In this document: piece by piece, positions 1 to 8,526 of the stretch
Numbering within the stretch: position 1 is the first letter of the stretch
How the letters are laid out: each line of letters opens with the position of its first letter
Assembly (NCBI GenBank): GCA_021739695.1
Contig: JAIPBM010000007.1
Location: 1 to 64,000 of the forward strand
Reading direction: 5' to 3'
Length of the DNA: 64,000 nucleotides
From: Flavobacteriales bacterium
Lineage (GTDB): Bacteria > Bacteroidota > Bacteroidia > UBA10329
Notes under the pieces: model-generated
Seen by the model: only the letters and a program-made list of their open reading frames with translations
Told to the model about the DNA's origin: nothing
Databases searched by the model: none
Position numbers and translations under genes: made by a program

Positions 1-34
1 ATCCCGTTTCGCATGCGAAACGGGATTTTTTTAT
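1..34 (+). terminator. Rho-independent terminator of an upstream plus-strand gene
   Basis: Positions 1-26 are a perfect 26-base palindrome (arms ATCCCGTTTCGCA) followed directly by six T residues at 27-32. This is a strong intrinsic terminator read on the plus strand. It presumably ends a gene that lies outside the window to the left. Confidence 0.85.
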
Positions 35-60
35 GCCAGAATCTTAAGTCGAAACTGGCT

Positions 61-101
61 CTAAAATGAAAAGCCCCTCAAATCTACGACTTGAGGGGCT
101 T
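61..101 (-). terminator. Rho-independent terminator of citrate synthase gene
   Basis: The arms AAGCCCCTCAA (71-81) and TTGAGGGGCTT (91-101) form an 11-bp stem with a 9-base loop. On the minus strand it is followed by TTTTCATTTT (70-61). It lies about 45 bases beyond the stop codon of the citrate synthase gene and most likely ends that transcript. Confidence 0.85.
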
Positions 102-147
102 CGTTATTTCCAATGAAGGAACGGTTCAAATGAACGCGCTGCTTCTC

Positions 148-1434
148 TTATCGATTTGACATCGGATTGTAAGGTCTTTCGTTGGCTCCAGTATAGATCT
201 GACGAGGACGACCGATCGGCTCTTTATTGGCCATCATCTCTTTCCATTGAGCAATCCATCCTGGAAGACGACCCATAGCAAACATTACCGTGAACATCTC
301 GGTTGGAATACCAATTGCCTTGTAAATGATTCCAGAGTAGAAATCCACGTTAGGGTAAAGATTTCGCTCTTTAAAGTAATCATCATTAAGAGCCACATGC
401 TCCAATTGCTTGGCCAGATCAAGAATTGGATCGCTCACACCTAATTTCTCCAATACATCATCGCAAGATTTTTTGATGATGGTTGCGCGAGGGTCAAAGT
501 TCTTGTAAACACGATGACCGAATCCCATGATGCGGAATGGATCGTCTTTATCTTTTGCTTTATCAATCCACTTTTGCATGTTGCCGCCATCCTTTTGGAT
601 GTTCTCCAACATTTCAATGACAGCTTGATTGGCGCCACCATGAAGCGGACCCCAAAGTGCAGAAACACCAGCAGCAATAGAAGCATAAAGATTAGCTCTT
701 GAAGAACCGACTATTCTCACAGTTGAAGTAGAGCAGTTTTGCTCATGATCTGCATGAAGAATAAGCAGCTGATCCAAGGCTCTAACGATAACTGGATCTG
801 GTTCGTAGTCTTCAGTTGGAACAGAGAACATCATATTCATGAAATTCTCGCAGTAGTTGTATTTGTTCTTTGGATAAACAACAGGATGACCAACAGAATT
901 CTTGTGAGACCATGCAGCAATTGTGCTGATCTTGGCAATAAGTCTGATGATGGTCAGATCAACTTTTTCCTCTTCGCGATCTGGATCAAGACTTTCTGGA
1001 TAGAAAGTTGAAAGCGAAATAAGGTTTGAAGCAAGAACTCCCATTGGATGGGCTTTTCTTGGAAACGCTTCAAAAAACTCTTTCATGTCTTCATGAATGA
1101 GTGTGTGTCGAGTGATTTTTTCCGTCCAATCTTGGAAATCCGGTTTAGACGGAAGTTCACCGTATATTAATAGGTATGCTACCTCCAAAAATGTTGACTT
1201 CTCAGCCAACTGTTCTATTGGATAACCTCTGTATCTCAGAATCCCCTTTTCGCCATCCAAAAATGTGATGGCGCTACTTGTTGCCCCTGTATTCTTGTAG
1301 CCACTATCAAATGTGATGAGACCCGTCATATCTCGCAACTTGCGAATATCAATTCCTTGTTCGTTCTCCGTTCCGGTAATTACCGGTAGTTCAATTACTT
1401 GATCTCCTACACGGATCTCAGCTTTGTCGCTCAT
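148..1434 (-). CDS. gltA: citrate synthase (type II)
   Basis: Condenses acetyl-CoA and oxaloacetate to citrate, the entry step of the TCA cycle, in the cytoplasm. The 428-residue length and N-terminal beta domain match the hexameric type II enzymes. The catalytic triad is visible: His265 in WGPLHGGAN, His307 in MGFGHRVYK and Asp364 in NVDFYSG, corresponding to E. coli His264, His305 and Asp362. The C-terminus carries the conserved GRPRQIYTG segment. The gene appears monocistronic, with its own terminator at 61-101 and a 205-base upstream gap. The assigned ATG is the natural start, because the protein begins just before the expected first beta strands. Confidence 0.97.
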   Translation of the reverse strand: MSDKAEIRVGDQVIELPVITGTENEQGIDIRKLRDMTGLITFDSGYKNTGATSSAITFLDGEKGILRYRGYPIEQLAEKSTFLEVAYLLIYGELPSKPDFQDWTEKITRHTLIHEDMKEFFEAFPRKAHPMGVLASNLISLSTFYPESLDPDREEEKVDLTIIRLIAKISTIAAWSHKNSVGHPVVYPKNKYNYCENFMNMMFSVPTEDYEPDPVIVRALDQLLILHADHEQNCSTSTVRIVGSSRANLYASIAAGVSALWGPLHGGANQAVIEMLENIQKDGGNMQKWIDKAKDKDDPFRIMGFGHRVYKNFDPRATIIKKSCDDVLEKLGVSDPILDLAKQLEHVALNDDYFKERNLYPNVDFYSGIIYKAIGIPTEMFTVMFAMGRLPGWIAQWKEMMANKEPIGRPRQIYTGANERPYNPMSNR

Positions 1435-1590
1435 TTGTTTGTGTCAATAAAAGGTTTTGTTTCTGTCCTGCGATTATACGAAAAATTCAATCATTCAAAT
1501 TGTCATAAACCTTTGATCTGAACAAGTTTTGCAATCGAATAACCAATGTTTTAACAATGCTTTTTACTCAAGTCCTGTCCTCTTGGTTAC

Positions 1591-1622
1591 AACAAAAAAA
1601 GACGCTGATCGTTCAGCGTCTT
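1591..1622 (-). terminator. Rho-independent terminator of the ECF sigma operon
   Basis: The inverted repeat AAGACGCTGA (1599-1608) / TCAGCGTCTT (1613-1622) has a 4-base loop. On the minus strand it is followed by a run of T residues (complement of the A-run at 1594-1600). It sits just after the stop of the minus-strand gene at 1640-2110. Confidence 0.85.
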
Positions 1623-1639
1623 CTTCATTTTCCTTCCAT

Positions 1640-2110
1640 TTAATGTGGCGGGCCACCAGGGATTTTAGTGCGGTCTTTGGCACCACGCAGTAGTTCCTTT
1701 CTAAAACCTTGCTCTGCTCCATGTAATAGAACCACTTTTTGCATTGGGAGTATCTTCTTAAATCGTTCGTTGTATTCCTTTTTCAGGTCCAGCTCTTGTT
1801 GCTCAAACGCCAGTTCTTTATCTACCGCAGCCGATAATTCCGCATCAGATAGTTCTGCTTGATTCTTTTTCGTGCTAATTCTATTGTCGCGTCTTTTTGA
1901 CCGAATCGACTGCATCTTACCTTCCAACTCGTTGTAAAGAGGCCAAAATTGCTGAGCTTCCTCAGGCGTTAGATTCAATTCGCTGGTCAGATAAGCTACT
2001 TTGAGCGCCTCCAATCTTTCTCTTTTAGATGGTTCAAGTTCTTCTTGAGCCTTCACCAACTGAATGGAGTTCAGCAATACGGCAATTGTCAATAATATCA
2101 GCTTCTTCAT
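1640..2110 (-). CDS. small periplasmic protein of ECF sigma operon (Spy/CpxP-like)
   Basis: A 156-residue protein with a signal peptide (about residues 1-21, ending VKAQ) and a mature part that is almost entirely charged alpha helix. The segment LNLTPEEAQQFWPLYNELEGK recalls the LTxxQ-type helical repeats of Spy/CpxP proteins. In Bacteroidota such proteins are often called 'sensor of ECF-type sigma factor'. It is the last gene of a three-gene minus-strand operon after the sigma factor (2644-3189) and a membrane-anchored protein (2112-2585), with a 1-base gap to the latter. A role as envelope-stress sensor or chaperone feeding the anti-sigma protein is inferred from context only. The protein ends in a Pro-rich tail (GGPPH). 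Confidence 0.75.
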   Translation of the reverse strand: MKKLILLTIAVLLNSIQLVKAQEELEPSKRERLEALKVAYLTSELNLTPEEAQQFWPLYNELEGKMQSIRSKRRDNRISTKKNQAELSDAELSAAVDKELAFEQQELDLKKEYNERFKKILPMQKVVLLHGAEQGFRKELLRGAKDRTKIPGGPPH

Positions 2111-2111
2111 G

Positions 2112-2585
2112 TCAGATTTCTATTTCATCAATAATTGTGTTCCATTCCATTTCTTCTTCAGCGTTTAGATAATCAATGACGTCTTCTTCTGAAAGAGTGT
2201 TTTGCGTCATTGTTGCATCGCTATAATCAACCAGATCATAGCCGACCAATTCTGTGGGTTGAAGATCTGCGTAGTAAGTAAGTTCTTGAACCGAGATTGA
2301 GGCTAAGACGGTATCAAAATCAGGCGTGGCGCTTTTGTTTGGAAGAAAAAAGAACCAAGCAGCTAAAGCCATTGCTGCAATTCCAAAACTTGGAACCAAC
2401 CATCGAGTCAAACGGATAGCGGGTTTTTCAACATCAACTTCTGAAGCTCGAACATTCTCCATAACCCGTGGAGCCAGGTTCTCAAAATATCCAGCAGGAA
2501 CTTTGAAAGGATTCCGCGTCAGATCTGATTCTGAAGCTCCTTCAAAATGAAGCGTTGATTCGTTTGGTTCCGTTGTGTTTTTCAT
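2112..2585 (-). CDS. membrane-anchored protein, probable anti-sigma factor
   Basis: A 157-residue protein with a cytoplasmic N-terminal part (residues 1-62), one membrane segment (about 65-82, FGIAAMALAAWFFFL) and an acidic C-terminal part outside. The stretch NPFKVPAGYFENL is a recurrent motif in Bacteroidota proteins encoded just after ECF sigma genes. This position, 58 bases downstream of the sigma gene and 1 base before the periplasmic protein, fits an anti-sigma or sigma-regulator role. There is no zinc-binding HxxxCxxC anti-sigma motif, so the mechanism is not shown by the sequence. Confidence 0.6.
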   Translation of the reverse strand: MKNTTEPNESTLHFEGASESDLTRNPFKVPAGYFENLAPRVMENVRASEVDVEKPAIRLTRWLVPSFGIAAMALAAWFFFLPNKSATPDFDTVLASISVQELTYYADLQPTELVGYDLVDYSDATMTQNTLSEEDVIDYLNAEEEMEWNTIIDEIEI

Positions 2586-2643
2586 TTCGATTGATTGACA
2601 ACGATTTTTGGGAAAGGTTTAATTTTTGAATCCTACTGTAGAA

Positions 2644-3189
2644 TTACCGCTTAACAAATGCTTCTATTTTCTTCACTGCGTGATGATACGATGCTTTTAG
2701 TGCGCCAACCGAAGTTCCCGTCACTTCGGCAATTTCTTCATACTTCATTTCATCAAAATACTTCATGTTAAACACCAATCGCTGTTTGGTTGGCAACGAA
2801 AGAATGGCGCTTTGCAATTTCAATTGAATGGCGTCTCCACTCATTTCTAGGTCAGCTTCCAAATTGGATGACAGCGAGTTTGAAACATCATCAAGTGAAA
2901 CGAATATGTTCTTTCGTTTTTTCTTTAGAAAGGTCAACGATTCGTTCGTTGCAATGCGATAAAGCCACGTAAAAAGTTGGCTATCTGCACGAAATCCCTC
3001 AAGATTTTTGAAGGCTTTGATGAATGTATTCTGGAGCACATCGTCCGCGTCATCGTGTTCAATGACGATCCTGCGGATGTGCCAATACAGCCGCTCCTGA
3101 TACTTGTTTACGAGCTGACTGAAAGCCCAATTACGAGACGAAGGATCTCGGAACTGTTCAAGCAATTTCCTGTCCGATTCGTCCGTCAT
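2644..3189 (-). CDS. ECF (sigma-70 family) RNA polymerase sigma factor
   Basis: A 181-residue sigma factor with only regions 2 and 4. Region 2 spans about residues 24-90: DADDVLQNTFIKAF is the core-binding segment and FRADSQLFTWLYRIA the promoter-melting segment. Region 4 spans about 124-176 (LPTKQRLVFNMKYFDEMKYEEIAEVTG, then the helix-turn-helix). It resembles RpoE-like ECF factors. The ATG is only 9 bases after the stop of the transketolase C-terminal subunit gene, so it could be read from the same transcript. It is followed by the putative anti-sigma and periplasmic partner genes. No promoter could be assigned with confidence. Confidence 0.93.
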   Translation of the reverse strand: MTDESDRKLLEQFRDPSSRNWAFSQLVNKYQERLYWHIRRIVIEHDDADDVLQNTFIKAFKNLEGFRADSQLFTWLYRIATNESLTFLKKKRKNIFVSLDDVSNSLSSNLEADLEMSGDAIQLKLQSAILSLPTKQRLVFNMKYFDEMKYEEIAEVTGTSVGALKASYHHAVKKIEAFVKR

Positions 3190-3198
3190 GTGCGAGTT

Positions 3199-4152
3199 TT
3201 ACTTCCTCGCGATGGCTTTCAATGCAGCTTCAACAATGCTTTCTGTGCTCAATCCGTATTTTTCCAACAGTTGTTCTGGTGTTCCACTTTCTCCAAAGCT
3301 GTCGTTCACTGCCACCATTTCCATTGGTGCTGGATTGTGCAAAGCAAGCGTTTGTGCAACACTATCGCCAAGGCCACCATTACGTTGGTGTTCTTCGGCA
3401 GTCACCGCGCAACCTGTTTTGTTAACGGAAGCTAAGATGGCATCCACGTCCAAAGGTTTAATTGTGTGGATGTTGATTATTTCGGCACTCACGCCTTTAT
3501 CGGCCAAAATGGCCTGCGCCTCAATGGCCTTCCATACCAAATGACCTGTAGCGAAGATGCTTACATCAGAACCATCTGCTATTTTCCAAGCTTTTCCAAT
3601 TTCAAATTTTACGTTTTCTGGAGTGAAATTCGGAACTTTTGGTCGGCCAAAACGGAGGTAAACTGGGCCTTCATAATCGGCAATTGCAAGCGTTGCTGCT
3701 TTGGTTTGATTGTAATCGCAAGGATTGATGACGGTCATTCCAGGCAACATTTTCATCAGCCCAATATCTTCCAATATCTGATGCGTTGCGCCATCTTCTC
3801 CCAAAGTAAGACCAGCGTGAGAAGCACAGATCTTTACGTTTTTGCCAGAGTAAGCAACTGACTGCCGAATCTGATCGTACACACGGCCAGTACTGAAATT
3901 GGCAAAGGTGCCGGTGAACGGAATCTTTCCACCAATGGTCAATCCTGCCGCAATTCCGATCATGTTCGCTTCTGCAATTCCAACTTGGAAAAAACGGTCA
4001 GGAAACGCATCCTGAAAGGCATTCATTTTGAGTGACCCGATAAGGTCAGCGCAAAGCGCTACCACGTTCTCATTCTTCTGTCCCAACTCGAACAGTCCGT
4101 CTCCAAATCCAGAGCGCGTATCGCGGTCTTCAGTTAGTTTTTCTATTACCAT
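3199..4152 (-). CDS. transketolase, C-terminal subunit
   Basis: A 317-residue protein corresponding to the pyrimidine-binding and C-terminal domains of transketolase. It transfers two-carbon units in the pentose phosphate pathway together with the N-terminal subunit (5651-6496). The segments [18 protein letters not shown] (carrying the Glu that activates thiamine diphosphate), [14 protein letters not shown] and [11 protein letters not shown] are typical of the split, two-gene form. Between the two halves lies a VWA protein gene (4154-5551). That gene ends 1 base before this start, so translation is probably coupled. The ECF sigma gene follows 9 bases downstream. Confidence 0.93.
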   Translation of the reverse strand: MVIEKLTEDRDTRSGFGDGLFELGQKNENVVALCADLIGSLKMNAFQDAFPDRFFQVGIAEANMIGIAAGLTIGGKIPFTGTFANFSTGRVYDQIRQSVAYSGKNVKICASHAGLTLGEDGATHQILEDIGLMKMLPGMTVINPCDYNQTKAATLAIADYEGPVYLRFGRPKVPNFTPENVKFEIGKAWKIADGSDVSIFATGHLVWKAIEAQAILADKGVSAEIINIHTIKPLDVDAILASVNKTGCAVTAEEHQRNGGLGDSVAQTLALHNPAPMEMVAVNDSFGESGTPEQLLEKYGLSTESIVEAALKAIARK

Positions 4153-4153
4153 G

Positions 4154-5551
4154 TTATCGTAGTTCTACAAGTTGAGATTTGCCAGAGAAAATTGTGAAAT
4201 CCTGTTCAGTCGTATAAAAAGCGCGCTTTGATCCTGTTGGTCTGAAAACCACTTTATAGCTTCCCGGCTGTAACGGAATGCTTTCTGTAGTTAATTCAGG
4301 ATCAAGCGAATAAAGCCAGGTTAGACCCGTACCTTCTTTCAAAAACACATCGCCTACGCCTTTCGTTTTTCGCATGATGTGCGCCATTCCAGGTTGAGGA
4401 ATTTCTACGGTTGTTGTGTGGCTTTGTCCCACATTCACACCCGGAACGTACATTCTTGGAAGTGTGAGTATTTCCAGATCATAAGTTCCAACCAAGTAGC
4501 GTTGCTTGTCATCAATGCGCTGAATATTCAAGGTATTCATGTCATCTTTTTGCCGCACAATGGCCTGTAGATTCTCATAATCGTGCTTGCCTTGTACTTT
4601 AACGACCAGATCTCCTTGTGGAGCATCCAATGCAATGACGTTATGAATGCCAGGAATCAACTCAATACTGTCTTTGGTAACAGAAGGAATTGTGTGAACT
4701 TTCATACGATATGAAGCAAGCGGATCGATACTCAAAGTATCTGGAACTCCTCTGTGGTTCATTGTGTGAATAAGGTTGTAGATCATTTTGCCCGAATGCA
4801 GATCGTAGAACGTCATGTTCAAATCCGTTTCTGTTGGTTCTCCGTTCGAATCAAGTAGGTTTACTTGTACCGATGTTGGGTTCAACGCCTGCGAGATAAC
4901 CACGTTCAGAATGTCTTTGAACGAGCGTTCGTTCTGTGCATTAAAGTAATTGCCGATGCACTTGAATCGATCAACGAGTTCAAGGTCAAGCCCAATACCG
5001 ATCACGAATGGTTTCAGCACAATACCTTTGGATTGGAGTGCCAATGATACAGCGCATGGGTCGCCAGCACATTCCTCAATGCCATCAGTGATCAAAATGA
5101 TCATGTTGCGGCAGTTGCTACATGGCGGGAAATCCTTGGCAGATTGTTCTAAACTGTACGCAATTGGCGTGGTGCCTTTCGGCTGAATTCTTTCTAAGGC
5201 TTTTTTGATCTCCCAAGCACCTCCACCATTGAACGGCACTTCCAATTTTGTGTCCTTACAATCGCGCTGGGTGCTTGAAATGAATGGACTTTGATGTCCA
5301 TAAGCACGAAGCGCAAGCTCCAGATTATCAACATTTTTCAAGCTGTCCAACAGCTCGTTCAGAAGTTGCTTGGCAATGTCAATTTTCATCCCACTTTCCC
5401 AATGGCCAAACATGCTTTGGGAACCATCAAAAACAAATAAAATTCGGTTGAGTGGCTTCTCTTTTTCCTGCGCAAGCGAATTGGAGCTAGCTATGAGTAG
5501 CAACCCAAGACCTAACATCAGAACAGAAATATGTTTCCTCAAAAGGAACAC
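4154..5551 (-). CDS. secreted von Willebrand factor A domain protein
   Basis: A 465-residue exported protein with a signal peptide (residues 1-27, ending SLAQ). It is followed by a VWA domain (about 34-225) with an intact metal-ion-dependent adhesion site, D42-G-S44-Q-S46, and a later [11 protein letters not shown] segment. Several Cys ([25 protein letters not shown]) may form disulfides in the periplasm. The C-terminal half is beta-rich with no domain I recognise. It sits between the two transketolase subunit genes, 1 base before the C-subunit start and 99 bases after the N-subunit stop. No functional link to transketolase is known to me. The ligand is unknown. Confidence 0.85.
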   Translation of the reverse strand: MFLLRKHISVLMLGLGLLLIASSNSLAQEKEKPLNRILFVFDGSQSMFGHWESGMKIDIAKQLLNELLDSLKNVDNLELALRAYGHQSPFISSTQRDCKDTKLEVPFNGGGAWEIKKALERIQPKGTTPIAYSLEQSAKDFPPCSNCRNMIILITDGIEECAGDPCAVSLALQSKGIVLKPFVIGIGLDLELVDRFKCIGNYFNAQNERSFKDILNVVISQALNPTSVQVNLLDSNGEPTETDLNMTFYDLHSGKMIYNLIHTMNHRGVPDTLSIDPLASYRMKVHTIPSVTKDSIELIPGIHNVIALDAPQGDLVVKVQGKHDYENLQAIVRQKDDMNTLNIQRIDDKQRYLVGTYDLEILTLPRMYVPGVNVGQSHTTTVEIPQPGMAHIMRKTKGVGDVFLKEGTGLTWLYSLDPELTTESIPLQPGSYKVVFRPTGSKRAFYTTEQDFTIFSGKSQLVELR

Positions 5552-5650
5552 GGATTTAATGAAAAGTTAGAAATGAAGAATTAATAATTACCGTTTCAAA
5601 ATTAGCTTTTGAAGCACGACCACTCCATACTTACGCCTTACACCTCCCTT

Positions 5651-6496
5651 TCAATAATCTCCCAGTGTTTCTTCCAGTTGAGCCAGCGCCACTTCCAGTT
5701 GGGCATCATTTGGTGCTACTCCGTGCCACTTGTGCGTTCCCATCATGTAATCAACTCCCATACCCATTTCAGTTTTCATGAGATTGATAACCGGAACTCC
5801 TTTGCCAGTAGCTGCGTTACATTCAGCCATTGTTTTAAGCAGATCGTCCATGTTGTTTCCATCGCAAGAGAAAACCTTCCAGCCAAATGCTTCGAATTTC
5901 GCTTTCAAACTTCCCATGTTCAAGACATGATCCGTGCTGCCATCGATCTGCTTTCCATTAACGTCAACCGTAGCAATGATATTGTCAACCTTTTTGGCTG
6001 AAGCGTACATCAGCGCTTCCCAAATTTGACCTTCTTGCAATTCGCCATCTCCATGAAGCGTGTAAACCAACTTGGATTCGCCATTGAGTTTCTTGGCATG
6101 TGCAGCACCGATTGCCACAGAAAGTCCTTGACCCAACGAGCCGGACGACATTCGTATACCTGGCAAACCTTCGTGTGTGGTTGGATGACCTTGAAGACGC
6201 GTGTTCAGAAAACGAAATGTGGAAAGTTCTTTCACAGGGAAATATCCGTAGCGCGCTAAAACGCTGTACCAAACTGGTGAAATATGACCGTTTGAAAGGA
6301 AGAATAGGTCTTCGCCCGTTCCATCCATTTCAAAATTGGATGGATTCGGCTTCATGATCTCGTAATACAGCGACACGAAGAATTCAACGCAACCCAACGA
6401 ACCTCCAGGATGACCAGAGGCCGGAGCATGAACCATTCTGACAATATCTCTTCGTGTTTGAGAACAAATACGATTCAGTTCTTCAGTAGATGGCAT
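5651..6496 (-). CDS. transketolase, N-terminal subunit
   Basis: A 281-residue protein equal to the thiamine-diphosphate-binding domain of transketolase, acting with the C-terminal subunit at 3199-4152. Visible motifs are SGHPGGSLG (about 28-35), the GHPT loop (103-106), and the cofactor phosphate/Mg site starting at GDGELQEGQ (149-157) and ending at VDVNGKQIDG (N180). The length is typical for the split form. It is the first gene of the minus-strand run down to 1640, with a 244-base divergent gap to the symporter gene on the other strand. That gap should hold its promoter. Confidence 0.93.
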   Translation of the reverse strand: MPSTEELNRICSQTRRDIVRMVHAPASGHPGGSLGCVEFFVSLYYEIMKPNPSNFEMDGTGEDLFFLSNGHISPVWYSVLARYGYFPVKELSTFRFLNTRLQGHPTTHEGLPGIRMSSGSLGQGLSVAIGAAHAKKLNGESKLVYTLHGDGELQEGQIWEALMYASAKKVDNIIATVDVNGKQIDGSTDHVLNMGSLKAKFEAFGWKVFSCDGNNMDDLLKTMAECNAATGKGVPVINLMKTEMGMGVDYMMGTHKWHGVAPNDAQLEVALAQLEETLGDY

Positions 6497-6740
6497 GGGG
6501 CTTCAGATTGGTTCGGTTCAAAAGTAGCCGAAGCCACAGGGCAGGCAAAGCAACGTTGATAACTTTTGAAAATCGGAATCAGTCTATTTTTGATGATTGA
6601 ACGGTGTATGAAGGTATTCAAGACTGCATTTCATATGCTCATATTCGAGCATTTTTCTGCCCAGCCTAATTCAACATCCGTTGTTGAAACTTTGACCTTT
6701 TCCGCCCAAACCGATCCATTTCTTACTGCTACTTTTCATC

Positions 6741-8480
6741 ATGCAACTATCCACCCTCGACTGGTCCATCATCGCGGCCTTCTTCTTCGTTTCGCTCGTA
6801 ATTGGAATTCTTGTTTCGCGCAAAGCGGGTTCCAGTTCGGCTGAGTTTTTCCTATCGGGAAGAAATATGCCTTGGTGGCTTTTGGGCGTTTCGATGGTGG
6901 CAACCACATTTTCTGCCGATACACCCAACCTTGTAACTGATATTGTCCGAAAGAACGGTGTATCGGGCAACTGGGTCTGGTGGGCATTTCTTCTTACTGG
7001 AATGCTGACGGTTTTTGTTTATTCCAAACTCTGGCGCAGGTCGGGTGTGCTCACCGATCTGGAATTCTACGAAATACGCTATGGCGGAAAAAGCGCAGCG
7101 TTCCTTCGTGGTTTCCGAGCCATTTATCTAGGTGTGTTTTTCAACGTGATGATCATGGCCACGGTGTGTTTAGCGGCAATTAAAATTGGCGGGGTCATGC
7201 TTGGTCTTACGCCAGCACAGACCTTGCTTATTGCCAGTGTTGTTACTGTTGCATATAGCTCGATGGGTGGTTTGCGTGGTGTTCTCATCACCGATTTCTT
7301 TCAGTTTATTTTGGCCATGATCGGCACTATTTGGGCAGCAGTGGTTTTGCTTGACCTACCGCAAGTTGGCGGATTGGACGCGCTACTAGCACACGAAGAA
7401 GTGGCTTCGCTCACGAACTTCCTACCCGATTTTTCAGACACAGAAAGTCTTATTCCGCTACTGATCATTCCCCTTGCGGTGCAATGGTGGAGCGTGTGGT
7501 ATCCTGGTTCTGAGCCTGGTGGCGGTGGCTATATCGCGCAGCGTATGTTGGCCGCAAAAGACGAACAGAATGCGATGGGCGCCACGCTATTTTTCAATAT
7601 GGCGCATTATGCTTTGCGACCTTGGCCGTGGATCATCATTGCGCTTTGTTCTGTGGTGGTTTTTCCAACCTTGGATAGCATTCAAAACGCATTTCCCAAC
7701 ATCGATGCAAACATTATCAATGATGACCTTGCTTATCCTGCCATGCTAACGTTGCTGCCTGCCGGATTACTTGGCTTGGTGATCGCCTCGTTGGTTGCAG
7801 CTTTTATGAGTACCATTTCCACACATCTCAATTGGGGAAGTTCGTATGTGGTCAACGATTTTTATCAGCGCTTTGTAAAGCCAGAGGCTTCGCAAAAAGA
7901 ACTTGTGATGGTAGGTAGAATTTCTACTGTACTGCTGATGGTTTTTGCTGCGCTGATGGCGCTGTTGCTGACCAATGCCTTGCAGGCCTTCAATATTCTG
8001 ATGCAGATCGGTGCTGGAACAGGTTTGATCTTCATTCTCCGTTGGTTCTGGTGGCGCATCAATGCTTGGACAGAAATTAGTGGAATGGTCATTTCATTCA
8101 TCGTGGCGATTGTACTCGAAATAATTGCTCCTGAACTCGTACCAGCGAATTTCAAATTGGTTGTAGGTGTAGGCATCACCACCGTTGGTTGGCTTGCCGT
8201 TACTTTTCTAACGCAACCCGAAACGGACGAAACGCTTCGTGCATTCTGTGTCCATGTCAATCCAACAGTTGGATGGAAAAATTTCCGATCTTCTCAAGCA
8301 GTAGTCACGGGAAATCTTCCTCTACAGATTTTCGGGATGTTCCTTGGTTGTGTGGTGGTTTACACCGCGCTTTTCGCCACGGGTTCGTTCATTTATGGCA
8401 ACACAATCGCTGGTTTTTCCTTAGGTCTTTCCTCGGCCCTTTGCCTTGCGCTATTGGCTAAATTGTGGAAGAAGTTCTGA
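6741..8480 (+). CDS. sodium:solute symporter (SSS family)
   Basis: A 579-residue inner-membrane transporter of the SSS/LeuT-fold superfamily. It has about 13-15 hydrophobic segments along its whole length. The segment FFLSGRNMPWWLLGVSMVATTFSADTP near the N-terminus is the first-to-second helix signature of the family, and AYSSMGGLRGVLITDFFQF is another family hallmark. The substrate (sugar, amino acid or organic acid) cannot be told from the sequence. It lies convergent with an acylase gene (46-base gap) and divergent from the transketolase operon. An in-frame ATG just before QLSTLDWS is a good start, since membrane helix 1 follows at once. Confidence 0.9.
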   Translation: MQLSTLDWSIIAAFFFVSLVIGILVSRKAGSSSAEFFLSGRNMPWWLLGVSMVATTFSADTPNLVTDIVRKNGVSGNWVWWAFLLTGMLTVFVYSKLWRRSGVLTDLEFYEIRYGGKSAAFLRGFRAIYLGVFFNVMIMATVCLAAIKIGGVMLGLTPAQTLLIASVVTVAYSSMGGLRGVLITDFFQFILAMIGTIWAAVVLLDLPQVGGLDALLAHEEVASLTNFLPDFSDTESLIPLLIIPLAVQWWSVWYPGSEPGGGGYIAQRMLAAKDEQNAMGATLFFNMAHYALRPWPWIIIALCSVVVFPTLDSIQNAFPNIDANIINDDLAYPAMLTLLPAGLLGLVIASLVAAFMSTISTHLNWGSSYVVNDFYQRFVKPEASQKELVMVGRISTVLLMVFAALMALLLTNALQAFNILMQIGAGTGLIFILRWFWWRINAWTEISGMVISFIVAIVLEIIAPELVPANFKLVVGVGITTVGWLAVTFLTQPETDETLRAFCVHVNPTVGWKNFRSSQAVVTGNLPLQIFGMFLGCVVVYTALFATGSFIYGNTIAGFSLGLSSALCLALLAKLWKKF

Positions 8481-8526
8481 CGAGCTTTTTATTTCCTATC
8501 AGAAGTATCACGGCACGACTAAACCG

